Numbered from the stretch's first letter, positions 10,450 through 18,593 are shown. The stretch is DNA of 64,000 bases from an uncultured Bacteroidales bacterium (GCA_937915765.1 CALGHE010000102.1:1-64000), one strand, 5' to 3'. Numbers and translations are program-made. Notes: generated by a model from the sequence alone, not told the origin.

Positions 10450-10471
10450 CGTTTTATTTTAAAATAAAACG
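10450..10471. repeat. 22-bp perfect A/T-rich palindrome
   Basis: The palindrome is centred at 10460/10461, with CG at its left end and CG at its right end and an A/T-only core. It sits immediately beside the terminator. In RNA it would be a hairpin in the small RNA; in DNA it could be an operator. Confidence 0.5.
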
Positions 10472-10542
10472 CAACCTAGAACTAAACTACAAATCATATA
10501 TAAACTGCACGAGCTTCACAGCCCACTTTCACTTGTAATAAT

Positions 10543-10557
10543 GCAAATACCGTGCCA
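10543..10557 (-). promoter_or_regulatory. Sigma-54 promoter 1
   Basis: The minus strand reads TGGCACGGTATTTGC followed by A: TGGCAC, 5 bases, TTGCA, a perfect match to the -24/-12 consensus. A TTTAAAA tract lies just upstream of it. It would start transcription near 10532. Confidence 0.8.
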
Positions 10558-10692
10558 AACTTTTAAATCGCCAGTAGCAATCTTAAGAAAAAGTTTCTTT
10601 ATGTTGATTTTAATGACTTTTTTAGTTGAAACGTGAGGTTTGTGGGGTGAAAGGTGGGTTTTTGGAGATATTTTTTGAACTGATGTTGTACA

Positions 10693-10707
10693 GCAAATAT
10701 CGTGCCA
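10693..10707 (-). promoter_or_regulatory. Sigma-54 promoter 2
   Basis: The minus strand reads TGGCACGATATTTGC, again a perfect TGGCAC-N5-TTGC. The upstream TTTTAAAA tract is conserved. The predicted transcript would start near 10681 and run toward promoter 1. Confidence 0.75.
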
Positions 10708-10823
10708 TTTATTTTAAAACTAAAATCTTTTTGGCGTATAGATGTGAAATTTCGATAAAATCAGTAAAATGGCATAAGGATTGTGTAGTGCGGTGGTGAG
10801 GATGCCGGATTATGTTGCTTATA

Positions 10824-10838
10824 GCAAATACCGTGCCA
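10824..10838 (-). promoter_or_regulatory. Sigma-54 promoter 3
   Basis: The minus strand reads TGGCACGGTATTTGC followed by T, identical to promoter 1 in all 15 bases. It lies five bases past the stop codon of trmO. A TTTAAAA tract is again just upstream, here inside the trmO 3' end. Confidence 0.75.
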
Positions 10839-10842
10839 TATT

Positions 10843-11526
10843 TTAAATTTTATAAATATTTTTCACAAATAAAATATCGTTTTTTACGTAGAATGATATT
10901 TCATACCCGGCGAAGGAGAATCCGTAGATGCGGTCTGGGTCATCCTGATAGGCAGGTCTGGGGTCTAATTCCAAAACCTGACGCAGAGCCTCTTTTTTAT
11001 TTTCAGGGAAATCGGCTGTTTGTGTGTCGTCCCATGCAACTTGCAATGTTTTCTTTATGTTTTTTTCGGAGAAGCCGCCGGTGGCGCCAGAGACAGAGTC
11101 GGCTGACGGCAGGTATGGTTTGATGTCGAACACTGGCGTGCCGTTCATCATGTCTGCTCCGGAAATGACAAGCACGGGTCCGTCTTTTTTGTCAAACTCG
11201 ATGCGTTCAAGTTTCACGCACGATAGGCCTAGCGGGTTTGGTCTGAACGGAGAGCGGGTGGCGAACACTCCGACGCGAGTGTTTCCGCCTAATCGTGGCG
11301 GCCTGACTGTGGGCGACCATCTGTCTTTGTGAGATTCCGAAAAGTCCCAGATTATCCAGATGTGAGAAAACTCCTCTATCCCGCGAAAGGCTTCAGGGGT
11401 TCTGTATTCTGGTTTGAACACAACTCTTGCGATTAGAGACGAGGCGAGACCGCTTTGTCGGGGCACACCAAATTTTGAGTCAAAATCGCTCTCTATATGT
11501 GCTATGACCTTTAACGGAACTTCCAT
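10843..11526 (-). CDS. trmO: tRNA (N6-threonylcarbamoyladenosine) methyltransferase TrmO (TsaA/YaeB family)
   Basis: 227 residues. TrmO methylates the t6A base at position 37 of some tRNAs using S-adenosylmethionine. The family's core is clear: a beta-barrel N-terminal domain with IWDFSESH, the motif RSPFRPNPLGLSCVKLE, and GTPVFDIKPYLPSAD. A C-terminal extension of about 65 residues ends in a segment rich in aromatic residues. The start codon shares one base with the stop of the upstream DUF4491 gene (TGATG), so the two are translationally coupled. Confidence 0.92.
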   Translation of the reverse strand: MEVPLKVIAHIESDFDSKFGVPRQSGLASSLIARVVFKPEYRTPEAFRGIEEFSHIWIIWDFSESHKDRWSPTVRPPRLGGNTRVGVFATRSPFRPNPLGLSCVKLERIEFDKKDGPVLVISGADMMNGTPVFDIKPYLPSADSVSGATGGFSEKNIKKTLQVAWDDTQTADFPENKKEALRQVLELDPRPAYQDDPDRIYGFSFAGYEISFYVKNDILFVKNIYKI

Positions 11527-11822
11527 CAGAATTTATAATCGTTGCGCTTGGGGTTCTTTGGGAACCAGCCTTTTTTTACGCGTTTTTCCTGTTCGAACAT
11601 CTCAAGGATAGACCAGTAAGAGGAGAATGCGAGAACGCCGAGCAGCGATGAGGCTATCACATTGTCAATAAGTAGAGACGCGACAAGAGCGGCCGTTCCT
11701 GCTATCGGAAATATTATCCAGCTTTTCACGCCGAAGTGATATTCGAGTTTTATCACAATCGGGTGGAACAACCCTATTATGAGGAATGTGGAAATTCCTA
11801 TTATTAGCCCAACGAAATTCAT
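11526..11822 (-). CDS. DUF4491-family small membrane protein
   Basis: 98 residues with three hydrophobic helices (about 3-22, 34-52, 56-72) and a basic C-terminal tail ending KNPKRNDYKF. The pattern GLIIGISTFLIIGLFHPIVIKLEY is typical of DUF4491 inner-membrane proteins of Bacteroidetes. The function is unknown. It sits between the OstA-like gene and trmO with tight spacing in the same operon. Confidence 0.8.
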   Translation of the reverse strand: MNFVGLIIGISTFLIIGLFHPIVIKLEYHFGVKSWIIFPIAGTAALVASLLIDNVIASSLLGVLAFSSYWSILEMFEQEKRVKKGWFPKNPKRNDYKF

Positions 11823-11826
11823 AATT

Positions 11827-13347
11827 TTAATACTTTAAGAAAATGTCTTTCATCTTTTTCGGACGGATACTTTCCTGCCAAGTGAACCCTTTCAGGAAAA
11901 GTTCCTCTTCAGGCGCTTCGAACGGCGGGTACATCACGCCCTGCGAGTCCGGTGTCATTTTTATCTTTTCCAGTTTTTTGTTCATCATAAATATAGACAT
12001 CATGCTGCCTTCCGCCTTGTTTATTCCGACGAGATTTCCGTTGTCATCTTTCGGGAAATAGACGGATATTGCATTGCCAAGCATATCTACTTGTCTAAGG
12101 TCATTGTCTTTCATATAACCTTTAGACTCTTTTCCCGCGAGCTGGCTGAAGTTCTCTTTGTCTTCTCTCTGGCAAATAAGCGCGTTGCCGATAATGTGAA
12201 ACCAGTCCGGATTAGTTCCGTTCATGTACAGCTTTATCGAGTCGCCGGTCATCTGGCTTTGATTTGCCCACAGGACAGGTGCGACGTACATGTTTATCAG
12301 CGAGTCTTTTGTCACGTAGTTGAGCGAGTCGCATTTGCCCTGCATGTCTTTCCTGAAAAAGCGCACGTTGTGGTATGCCGACATAACTTTGTTCACGGAG
12401 TCTAAAGCCGTATAGAAAAGAGAGTCTGCATGCAAGAAAAGAGTGTCTTTGCCGGAAAACTCCATGATGTAGGCACTGTCCGTCACCATTGCAGACTGAG
12501 GCGTTTGGTGGCATATCGCATAGTTGCCTTTCATTGAGACGCTCCGGGCAGAGTCCTGCACATCAACGTTGTGAAAAGCCTTTGCGATGCCGGCCGCTTT
12601 GTCGAAGTGTATAGAGTCTGCGGTAATTCTCTTGCCGTCGTTGCTCGTTATCACAGAATAGTTGTACAACTGCCCGCTGTTTGTGACGGTGTTCATTCTT
12701 GCGTCAGTTGTATAGACTGTGTAATTGTCGCCGTAATAAACGTGCGACGGTCCGACGAGAGTGGCTATGTTTGTGGCCGAGTTTGACGATAGCGTGTCGG
12801 ACTTTATTATAAAATCCGGGTTAGTCAGCACAACGTCAGTTTTGAAAGTGGACACTTTCAAGTTAGTGTAATAATATCCGAATTTAGAGACAATTTCGAA
12901 ATTCGGGTCAACCAGTTTACCTCCGTCAAAAAAATATCCGTAATCGCCAATTCTGTAGTAATCAAGCTGTTCTGTGTATAGCTGCATGGTTTTGTTATCA
13001 AGGACAACGTTACCTCTCACGCGCATTATTTTAGTATTGCCATCGTAGAACATCTTGTGGGCAGTCATGGACAGAGAGTCGCCCTGCACAACACGGACAT
13101 GTCCGAACGCGTCAAAAGAATTCTGCCCGTCGTAGAAATAAGCGCTGTCGCAATACATGAGAGCATTTTCGTGTCTGAAACGCACGTTCCCTCTGAGAAC
13201 CTGAAACTCACGTCCGCTCGCTTTGTCGAAAGAGAGCGTCTCGCTATGTTCAAGAATTACTGTCGTCTTCTTTTCCGCAAAGGCGAAAGAGCACGCCAAT
13301 GAGACTAATAAAGTGGCTATATATTTAATTGTCAGTTTTTTAAGCAT
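11827..13347 (-). CDS. OstA/LptA-like outer-membrane biogenesis protein
   Basis: 506 residues with a signal peptide (about 1-24, ending SFAFAE). Tandem beta-strand repeats built around FDAFGHVRVVQGDSLSMTA and MRVRGNVVLDNKTMQLYTEQLDYY define OstA-like N-terminal domains, the fold that binds lipopolysaccharide during transport across the periplasm. It is much longer than E. coli LptA and lacks an LptD barrel, as is usual for Bacteroidetes. The C-terminal portion (about 400-506) is less repetitive. It follows the SurA-like gene by 6 bases, in keeping with joint work on the outer membrane. Confidence 0.85.
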   Translation of the reverse strand: MLKKLTIKYIATLLVSLACSFAFAEKKTTVILEHSETLSFDKASGREFQVLRGNVRFRHENALMYCDSAYFYDGQNSFDAFGHVRVVQGDSLSMTAHKMFYDGNTKIMRVRGNVVLDNKTMQLYTEQLDYYRIGDYGYFFDGGKLVDPNFEIVSKFGYYYTNLKVSTFKTDVVLTNPDFIIKSDTLSSNSATNIATLVGPSHVYYGDNYTVYTTDARMNTVTNSGQLYNYSVITSNDGKRITADSIHFDKAAGIAKAFHNVDVQDSARSVSMKGNYAICHQTPQSAMVTDSAYIMEFSGKDTLFLHADSLFYTALDSVNKVMSAYHNVRFFRKDMQGKCDSLNYVTKDSLINMYVAPVLWANQSQMTGDSIKLYMNGTNPDWFHIIGNALICQREDKENFSQLAGKESKGYMKDNDLRQVDMLGNAISVYFPKDDNGNLVGINKAEGSMMSIFMMNKKLEKIKMTPDSQGVMYPPFEAPEEELFLKGFTWQESIRPKKMKDIFLKY

Positions 13348-13353
13348 ATATTG

Positions 13354-14706
13354 TTATTCTTTAATCCAGCCGGGATACTGAAATTCGCAATTTCTCCATT
13401 TCGGGTCTATTCGGACATATATGTCTTTCTGTTTTTCCCGAATCCAGTCGTTCAGCTTGTCAGCGCTTTTTTTCTGTTGATAAATATTTTTCATGAGCAC
13501 AAAATCGTCAGTCATATTAGCCTTGTGAGGCAAAGTTTTGCTTTTAAGCTTGACGATGGCGAACACCTCTTTCCCGTTGCTGCCAATCATAGAAAACGGT
13601 TTTGATATTTCACCCACGTTCATGCCGTAAACAACCTTCGCCACCTCTTGCGGAAGGTCTTGCATCTGAAATTTGGAGTCTCCGGACTTGGGGTTTGTAA
13701 GCAGTCCGAAGCTGTTCCTTGTGTTTTTGTCGCTGGAATAAAAAGATACAGCCTGGTCAAAGTTCATAACCTCTTTTCTCACAACATCGGCGATACTGTC
13801 AAGGCGCTTTGCGGCCATGTCTTTCTCGCTTAGAGACGGTCTCGGCTTCATCAATATGTGACGAGTGTTGACGCGGTCTCCGCTTTTGTCTATCAGCTGA
13901 ATCAAATGGAAGCCGAATTCAGACTCCACTATTTTAGAAAGTTTCTTTTTGTCTTGCATTGCGAATGCCACGTCGGCATATTCAGGCACAAGCTGGCCCT
14001 TGCCCATAAAGCCTATTTCTCCGCCGCGTTTAGCAGATTCTGTATCTTCAGAATAAAGGATGGCGAGAGTTGAAAATTCGCTTTCACCAGACTCCACACG
14101 ACTCCTGAACTCGCGTAGGCGAGACTTGACCTCTTCAATTGCCTCTTTGCTGACTTTCGGCTCTACAATTAGAATCTGTACCTCTACCTGAGTCGGGATT
14201 GTAGGTATGCTGTCTTGAGGAATCTTGCTCACGAACCTGCGTATTTCGGCAGGAGTGCATTTCACATCTCCAACAATCTTTTTCTGCATCTGCTGTACAA
14301 TCTGCTGATTTTTGACCATTTCGCGCAGTTCCTCTTTCAGGGCGTGCAAAGGCTTCCCGAAATACTCTTCAAGCTTCTCTTTGGAGCCTACTTGTGAAAT
14401 TAAGTAATTGATACGCATGTCAACCTGAGAACTGACAGAAGCCTCGTCGGCATAAACACTGTCAATTTTAGCTTGGTCAAGGAAAAGTTTTTGCAAAGCA
14501 AGCTGCTCCGGAATGAAACAATACGGGTCGCCTTCCACCTTTGTTCCTTCGTACTGGAACCTCATGCGCTGCTCCTCAACATCAGAGCGGAGGATAGCCT
14601 CGTCACCAACAACCCACACAATCTCGTCTATAACGCTCTCCTGTCCGGAAACCGCTAAGACAGAGAATAAAATAGCGGCAATTCCTGATATAAATTTTCT
14701 TGTCAT
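13354..14706 (-). CDS. SurA-like periplasmic peptidyl-prolyl isomerase
   Basis: 450 residues with a signal peptide (about 1-20, ending AVSG) and a SurA-type N-terminal chaperone domain (ESVIDEIVWVVGDEAIL). Two parvulin-like domains follow: about 175-280, with the motif SEDTESAKRGGEIGFMGKGQLVP, and about 285-390, which is less conserved. It would escort outer-membrane proteins to the BAM machinery. The gene lies three bases from its upstream neighbour and six from the downstream OstA-like gene. Confidence 0.9.
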   Translation of the reverse strand: MTRKFISGIAAILFSVLAVSGQESVIDEIVWVVGDEAILRSDVEEQRMRFQYEGTKVEGDPYCFIPEQLALQKLFLDQAKIDSVYADEASVSSQVDMRINYLISQVGSKEKLEEYFGKPLHALKEELREMVKNQQIVQQMQKKIVGDVKCTPAEIRRFVSKIPQDSIPTIPTQVEVQILIVEPKVSKEAIEEVKSRLREFRSRVESGESEFSTLAILYSEDTESAKRGGEIGFMGKGQLVPEYADVAFAMQDKKKLSKIVESEFGFHLIQLIDKSGDRVNTRHILMKPRPSLSEKDMAAKRLDSIADVVRKEVMNFDQAVSFYSSDKNTRNSFGLLTNPKSGDSKFQMQDLPQEVAKVVYGMNVGEISKPFSMIGSNGKEVFAIVKLKSKTLPHKANMTDDFVLMKNIYQQKKSADKLNDWIREKQKDIYVRIDPKWRNCEFQYPGWIKE

Positions 14707-14709
14707 AAA

Positions 14710-15555
14710 TTATTTGCTTGCTATGTTCTGTTTAATTTCGCCGTTGTTTAAAGCATCTTCGTACAAGTCAGACGCCAGTTTTTTCAAGTATAAATTCTTC
14801 TGTCTTTCGATAAGTATAGTCTCCAGACTCGCCTTTACCTGTTCGAACGGCAAAGTTTCACCCTGTATGATTGAAGAATTTATAAACAGCAAAGTCGTGA
14901 TATTGTCGCCTTTACTTTCGAAAAATCTGTGATGAGCCAAAAATTCTTTGGTGTCATATATCTGCATGCCTTCTCTTTTTACGAGGCTCAGCGGTTTCAT
15001 TTTTTCAGAGAAGAGATCCAGACGAAGCCCATTTTTAACGCACAAAGACTCTATGTCGTGCAAGTTTTCGTCACCGCCGCGGAAAAGTTTTCTCAGTTCC
15101 TTCAAGTCCGGATTATCGTTAGGCACGACCACAGAGAATCCGCCAACCATCGTTTCGGAAGCGAGGAAGATGTCTGAGTTTTCGTAGTAATAATCTTCTA
15201 TCTCTTTCTGTTTGATAGGCTTTTGGTTCTGTTTGATTTTCTGAAGCTGATATTCATAGATGAAAAGCTCCCTTCTGTAACGCTCCACCATAATGTCAAT
15301 CTCTTCTGTGTTAGACATGTTTTCCTTCGCCTTGTTGTAAAGAAGTATGTTTGTTGCCCATTCCTTCTTGTATTTTTCAACAGCCGAAGCGCTGTCCTTC
15401 GCATTTAGTCCGGAAGGAATTGACGCAAGCACGTCTTTGAGATACAGAGACTCGCCTCCGACCTCCATAACCACTAAGTTCTCGTCGCCAAACTGTTCCT
15501 TGCAAGAACATAACGCAAAGAATGCGAACAATATGATGTAACCGAATCTAACCAT
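14710..15555 (-). CDS. Lipoprotein related to SurA-type folding factors
   Basis: 281 residues. The N-terminus is a lipoprotein signal with Cys18 in FALCSCKE. The body is helical and resembles the N- and C-terminal chaperone lobes of SurA/PpiD without a recognisable parvulin core. It is the first gene of the five-gene unit that runs to trmO. A TATATTTG promoter lies about 20 bases upstream. A periplasmic chaperone role is inferred from fold and context. Confidence 0.7.
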   Translation of the reverse strand: MVRFGYIILFAFFALCSCKEQFGDENLVVMEVGGESLYLKDVLASIPSGLNAKDSASAVEKYKKEWATNILLYNKAKENMSNTEEIDIMVERYRRELFIYEYQLQKIKQNQKPIKQKEIEDYYYENSDIFLASETMVGGFSVVVPNDNPDLKELRKLFRGGDENLHDIESLCVKNGLRLDLFSEKMKPLSLVKREGMQIYDTKEFLAHHRFFESKGDNITTLLFINSSIIQGETLPFEQVKASLETILIERQKNLYLKKLASDLYEDALNNGEIKQNIASK

Positions 15556-15573
15556 TGTAGCCTATTTGAGCTG

Positions 15574-15581
15574 CAAATATA
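15574..15581 (-). promoter_or_regulatory. Promoter -7 element of the surA-ostA-trmO operon
   Basis: The minus strand reads TATATTTG, a match to TAnnTTTG, giving a leader of about 13 bases before the lipoprotein gene. Confidence 0.55.
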
Positions 15582-15653
15582 CAATAATTATAAAAAAATA
15601 ACATACAGAACAGAACCTGCTCTTGTCATATTTAAATATTTTTAACATAAGAA

Positions 15654-15692
15654 AGGAAGCCGTTGTGTCTTTTTGTGCACGAACGGCTTCCT
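15654..15692 (-). terminator. Terminator hairpin of the large parvulin gene
   Basis: AGGAAGCCGTT and AACGGCTTCCT form an 11-bp perfect stem around a 17-base loop, immediately after the stop codon at 15699. On the minus strand the stem is followed by TTCTTATG, a modest T-run. Confidence 0.65.
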
Positions 15693-15698
15693 GATTCA

Positions 15699-17645
15699 TT
15701 ATTTGTTCTTTATAGAATCAAGGACGTCCTGATTTATCACAACCGGATATTTTTCTCTGAGCGACTTAATCCACTCTATTTCGAGCTGATTCTGATAGTC
15801 TGCAGTTACAGGGCCTTTCACCTCTCTGTAATTTTCAGGAGTGTTTGTTAAAGAACCTGTAAGCACAACGAACGGATACTTTTCGTTTTTATATTCGGCT
15901 GATTTAAAGATGTTTGCGTCAACAGCTTCGTTGTTGCCTTTTGCAAAAAGGCCAACCTTTAAATAAGCCGGTTTCTCTTCTTTCTTGAAGTCCTCTTTAA
16001 GCTCTTTGACAACATCTTCAGCCGACATTCCTTTAGCCAGCAACTTTTCAGCCTTTTTCTTTATCTTTTCATTTTTGCAGTAAATGATAGAGCCGCGGAA
16101 CTTAGGTTCGCTGAACGAGTACTTCTCTTTGTTAGCTTCGAAGAACTCAGTGAGTTTAACGGCGTCTTTGGCAGACTTGCCCCAAACCTCCCTTTGGCTG
16201 ATGTCAAAAAGCAGAAGCCCGTCTCCGTACTCATTCAGCAAGTTGCGGTACTCAGGGTTGTTTTTGTAAATGTATTCATATTCGTTTTGAACAACTATTT
16301 TTTTTATGAAATCGTCTAAGGCGAATTTGGCAAATTCTGAATTAGTAAGCGTTGTATCAAAATGGGCTTTGTCTGCGTCAGAGCCACCACCATATTTTAC
16401 AACAAAGAATTTTTGAGAGTGTTTCAGAAAGAATTCAGTAAAATCTTTTTGAGAGTAAGTCGTATTGTTTATGTAACAAATTGGCTCGTCAAGATTAGCC
16501 AAATGTTCACGTCTTAATCTCTCTGCAGGAAGCCCGTATATCATAGATTCTGCATAGGGATTCAACAGACTCTCGTCAATGATGGACGCATTGTATTTTA
16601 GTTTTAGGGCTTCGACGGATTTTGTTGTTAAATCTTTTGCCCTGTCATTCTTTTTGACGGATTCAGCCAGGCTTGAATACATGGAATCGATAGGCAAGTC
16701 TATGTTAGAGGTGATTTCTCTGACAATGAAAGTGCCAATTGATGATGGTATCAATTTTACAGACCCTTGTTTCCAAGTGTTGTAAACTGCTCTTTCGAAA
16801 TCAGGAGGGTATGTGCCTTCCACTATCCAATTAGAGTGTTTGTCGTATTTTACTTTATTCAAGTTTTTTGTAAGACTAGCCCAGTCGTCACTTTTTTTTG
16901 CCTTGCTGAATAACGAGTTTACATCTTCTTCAGACATTGAGCCTGTTGGAATGTAAATTGTCTCTATTTTTACCTTGTTTATATTTGGTTTTTCTTCGTT
17001 TACTTTTACTATATGATAGCCGTATATTGTTTTGAACGGTTTTGAAAAAGAACCAGGTGCTGTAGAGTACAAGACATTTTCGAATTCATAGACCATATCA
17101 AAAACATTGGCAAACCCAAGTTCTCCTCCATTTTTTGACGATGGACATTCTGAGTTTTTGCGTGCCAAGGCGTCAAATGATTCGCCCATAACCAAACTTT
17201 TATAAATTTGGTCGATCTTATTCTTTGCGGAAACTGTATCGTTCCCTTTAATCTCAATTAGAATATGAGCTGCGCTTAAGCTTTTCTTCGAGCGTTCAAA
17301 GGCTTCTTGTATTAGAGCGTTCTCTAACTCTTTGTTTACCAAATAAGGAGCCGCCAATTGCTCCATGTATGTTCTAAACTCATTTTGAAAACTTTGAGTC
17401 TTGTCTATCCCTTGTGCCTTCGCCTCTGCCACTTTCAGTTTGAAGTTGACAAAAAGGTCAATGTACTCGTCAACGCTTTTCTTCTCTACGGAAGTGTTCG
17501 AGTTGTTTTTGTTATAAACGTATTCGAACTCAGACTTTGTGATCTCTTCTCCGTTTATTGTCATAAGAACAGGCTCTGCAGACTGTGAAAAGCCGGCAGC
17601 TCCTAAAAGAGTGAATCCTAATAGAAACGCAAATTTCTTCTTCAT
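15699..17645 (-). CDS. Large parvulin-type peptidyl-prolyl isomerase (PpiD-like)
   Basis: 648 residues with a signal peptide (about 1-20, ending GFSQS). The N-terminal chaperone region contains PVLMTINGEEITKSEFEYVY. A parvulin domain (about 118-215) has the typical SAAHILIEI start and NGGELGFANVFDMVYEFE, GYHIVKV near its end. A further parvulin-like segment and a long helical C-terminal region follow. It is a periplasmic folding factor common in Bacteroidetes, normally near SurA-like genes as here. It has its own promoter and terminator, separate from the next unit. Confidence 0.88.
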   Translation of the reverse strand: MKKKFAFLLGFTLLGAAGFSQSAEPVLMTINGEEITKSEFEYVYNKNNSNTSVEKKSVDEYIDLFVNFKLKVAEAKAQGIDKTQSFQNEFRTYMEQLAAPYLVNKELENALIQEAFERSKKSLSAAHILIEIKGNDTVSAKNKIDQIYKSLVMGESFDALARKNSECPSSKNGGELGFANVFDMVYEFENVLYSTAPGSFSKPFKTIYGYHIVKVNEEKPNINKVKIETIYIPTGSMSEEDVNSLFSKAKKSDDWASLTKNLNKVKYDKHSNWIVEGTYPPDFERAVYNTWKQGSVKLIPSSIGTFIVREITSNIDLPIDSMYSSLAESVKKNDRAKDLTTKSVEALKLKYNASIIDESLLNPYAESMIYGLPAERLRREHLANLDEPICYINNTTYSQKDFTEFFLKHSQKFFVVKYGGGSDADKAHFDTTLTNSEFAKFALDDFIKKIVVQNEYEYIYKNNPEYRNLLNEYGDGLLLFDISQREVWGKSAKDAVKLTEFFEANKEKYSFSEPKFRGSIIYCKNEKIKKKAEKLLAKGMSAEDVVKELKEDFKKEEKPAYLKVGLFAKGNNEAVDANIFKSAEYKNEKYPFVVLTGSLTNTPENYREVKGPVTADYQNQLEIEWIKSLREKYPVVINQDVLDSIKNK

Positions 17646-17784
17646 AATGCATTAATTGTTATAAAGTTGCAAGCTGGTAAATGCAACCCCCGTCAAACGT
17701 AAATTTCCGGAACTTTCGTGTTGCTCCACTTGCCAATATTGTTTGAATGTTTTTAAGAGATGGGCATAAGACCCATTCAAACTA

Positions 17785-17811
17785 CAAATATAACGCTTTT
17801 TTTCAAAGATA
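17785..17811 (-). promoter_or_regulatory. Two -7 elements upstream of the large parvulin gene
   Basis: The minus strand holds TATATTTG (17785-17792) and TATCTTTG (17804-17811), both fits to TAnnTTTG. Either would give a leader of about 135-155 bases; the leader has no conspicuous structure. Confidence 0.45.
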
Positions 17812-17824
17812 TTATGTTCATATA

Positions 17825-17854
17825 CAAAAAAAGAGGATATGAAACCATATCCTC
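17825..17854 (-). terminator. Intrinsic terminator of rplS
   Basis: GAGGATATG and CATATCCTC form a perfect 9-bp stem with a 4-base loop (17833-17854). On the minus strand seven or eight T follow directly. It lies 20 bases after the rplS stop. Confidence 0.9.
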
Positions 17855-17873
17855 CTTTTCCTGAAGAGACGAA

Positions 17874-18221
17874 TTACGCTCTCTTTTCTTTGATTCTTGC
17901 CTTCTTACCAGTAAGTTTACGCAAGTAGTAAAGCTTAGCTCTACGAACAAGACCAATCTTCTTAACTTCGATGCTTTCGATGAAAGGAGATTCCATAGGG
18001 AAAATTCTTTCTACACCTACACCGCTAGAAATTTTACGAACAGTGAAGCGCTTTTTGTCCTGATGACCGCTGATACGGATAACGTCACCTCTAAATTTCT
18101 GGATACGTTCCTTGTTACCTTCAACGATTTTGTAAGCTACCTCTACAGTGTCGCCACTTTTAAATTTAGGGTGGCTCTTGCCTGTTGCGAACGCCTGCTC
18201 AGCAATTTTAATTAAATCCAT
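17874..18221 (-). CDS. rplS: Ribosomal protein bL19
   Basis: 115 residues, the normal length. bL19 sits at the 30S-50S interface of the ribosome. The sequence [23 protein letters not shown] and the C-terminal [21 protein letters not shown] are diagnostic. The gene stands alone with its own promoter, a leader that can fold, and a strong terminator. Confidence 0.97.
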   Translation of the reverse strand: MDLIKIAEQAFATGKSHPKFKSGDTVEVAYKIVEGNKERIQKFRGDVIRISGHQDKKRFTVRKISSGVGVERIFPMESPFIESIEVKKIGLVRRAKLYYLRKLTGKKARIKEKRA

Positions 18222-18249
18222 CTCTTTTTGATTTATAAATTAATAATCA

Positions 18250-18290
18250 CGCAATATTACAGATACCCAATACCTCTGTAAGAGATTGCG
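18250..18290 (-). promoter_or_regulatory. Structured leader of rplS, candidate autoregulatory element
   Basis: In the 75-base leader, CGCAAT (18250-18255) pairs with ATTGCG (18285-18290), and inside it TTACAGA (18257-18263) pairs perfectly with TCTGTAA (18275-18281) around an 11-base loop. The hairpin ends 28 bases before the start codon. Ribosomal protein leaders often let the free protein repress its own mRNA; leaders for L19 have been proposed in Flavobacteria. I cannot say whether this is the same motif. Confidence 0.5.
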
Positions 18291-18303
18291 CAAAAAAACT
18301 CTG

Positions 18304-18311
18304 CAAATGTA
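18304..18311 (-). promoter_or_regulatory. Promoter -7 element of rplS
   Basis: The minus strand reads TACATTTG, matching TAnnTTTG. It would start the transcript at the upstream edge of the folded leader. Confidence 0.6.
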
Positions 18312-18384
18312 CGATATTTGTTTCATTTTTCAAAATGATAGTGGGCTGCAGTTCGTTTTTTTTGTATTTTTATAGACAAATTAG

Positions 18385-18581
18385 GGTGAGTTCTATAAAT
18401 TCACTGTTTGTAATTAAGAAAGTATAAATCAAGGGGGCGAACTTTTCGGCATCTTTTGATTTGTTTCGGCAACTTGCTGATTGTCAGTTGGTCACAGTGT
18501 CCGCGCTTCTCCATCCTTTCGTTCGGCAATCTGCTCGAAATAAATTTAAAAATTACGCGAAATGAATTTATAAAACCCACC
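18385..18581 (+). repeat. 197-base element with terminal inverted repeats, copy 1
   Basis: The ends GGTGAGTTCTATAAATTCA and TGAATTTATAAAACCCACC are near-perfect inverted repeats of 19 bases. A second copy at 44758-44955 has the same ends and about four fifths identity along its length, by eye. Flanking TTAG and TTAA could be remnants of a 4-base target duplication. The element ends 12 bases before the start codon of the hydrolase gene. It may be a miniature inverted-repeat transposable element or a structured mRNA leader. Three internal copies of TTCGGCA are also present. Confidence 0.75.
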
Positions 18582-18593
18582 TTAAGAAAAATA

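Larger units (their letters stand above)
10405..10532 (-). ncRNA. Predicted sigma-54-dependent small RNA
   Basis: A perfect sigma-54 promoter at 10543-10557 predicts a start near 10532 on the minus strand. About 115 bases later lies a strong intrinsic terminator (10417-10446). Between them the RNA would form a hairpin with GCT-GTGA-AGC at its tip (near 10515-10524), and a self-complementary A/T-rich hairpin (10450-10471). No open frame of useful length is present. The combination of promoter, folded body and terminator is what an independent small RNA looks like. It is an inference from sequence only; I know of no named family it belongs to. Confidence 0.55.

Noticed and set aside
18385..18581. 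Remnant insertion sequence with transposase
   Set aside because: Neither copy of the element holds a coding frame; it is too short for a transposase, so only a MITE or RNA remains.
18456..18593. Longer N-terminus for the alpha/beta hydrolase
   Set aside because: The added codons lie inside the repeated 197-base element, and the family's usual start matches the ATG at 18594.
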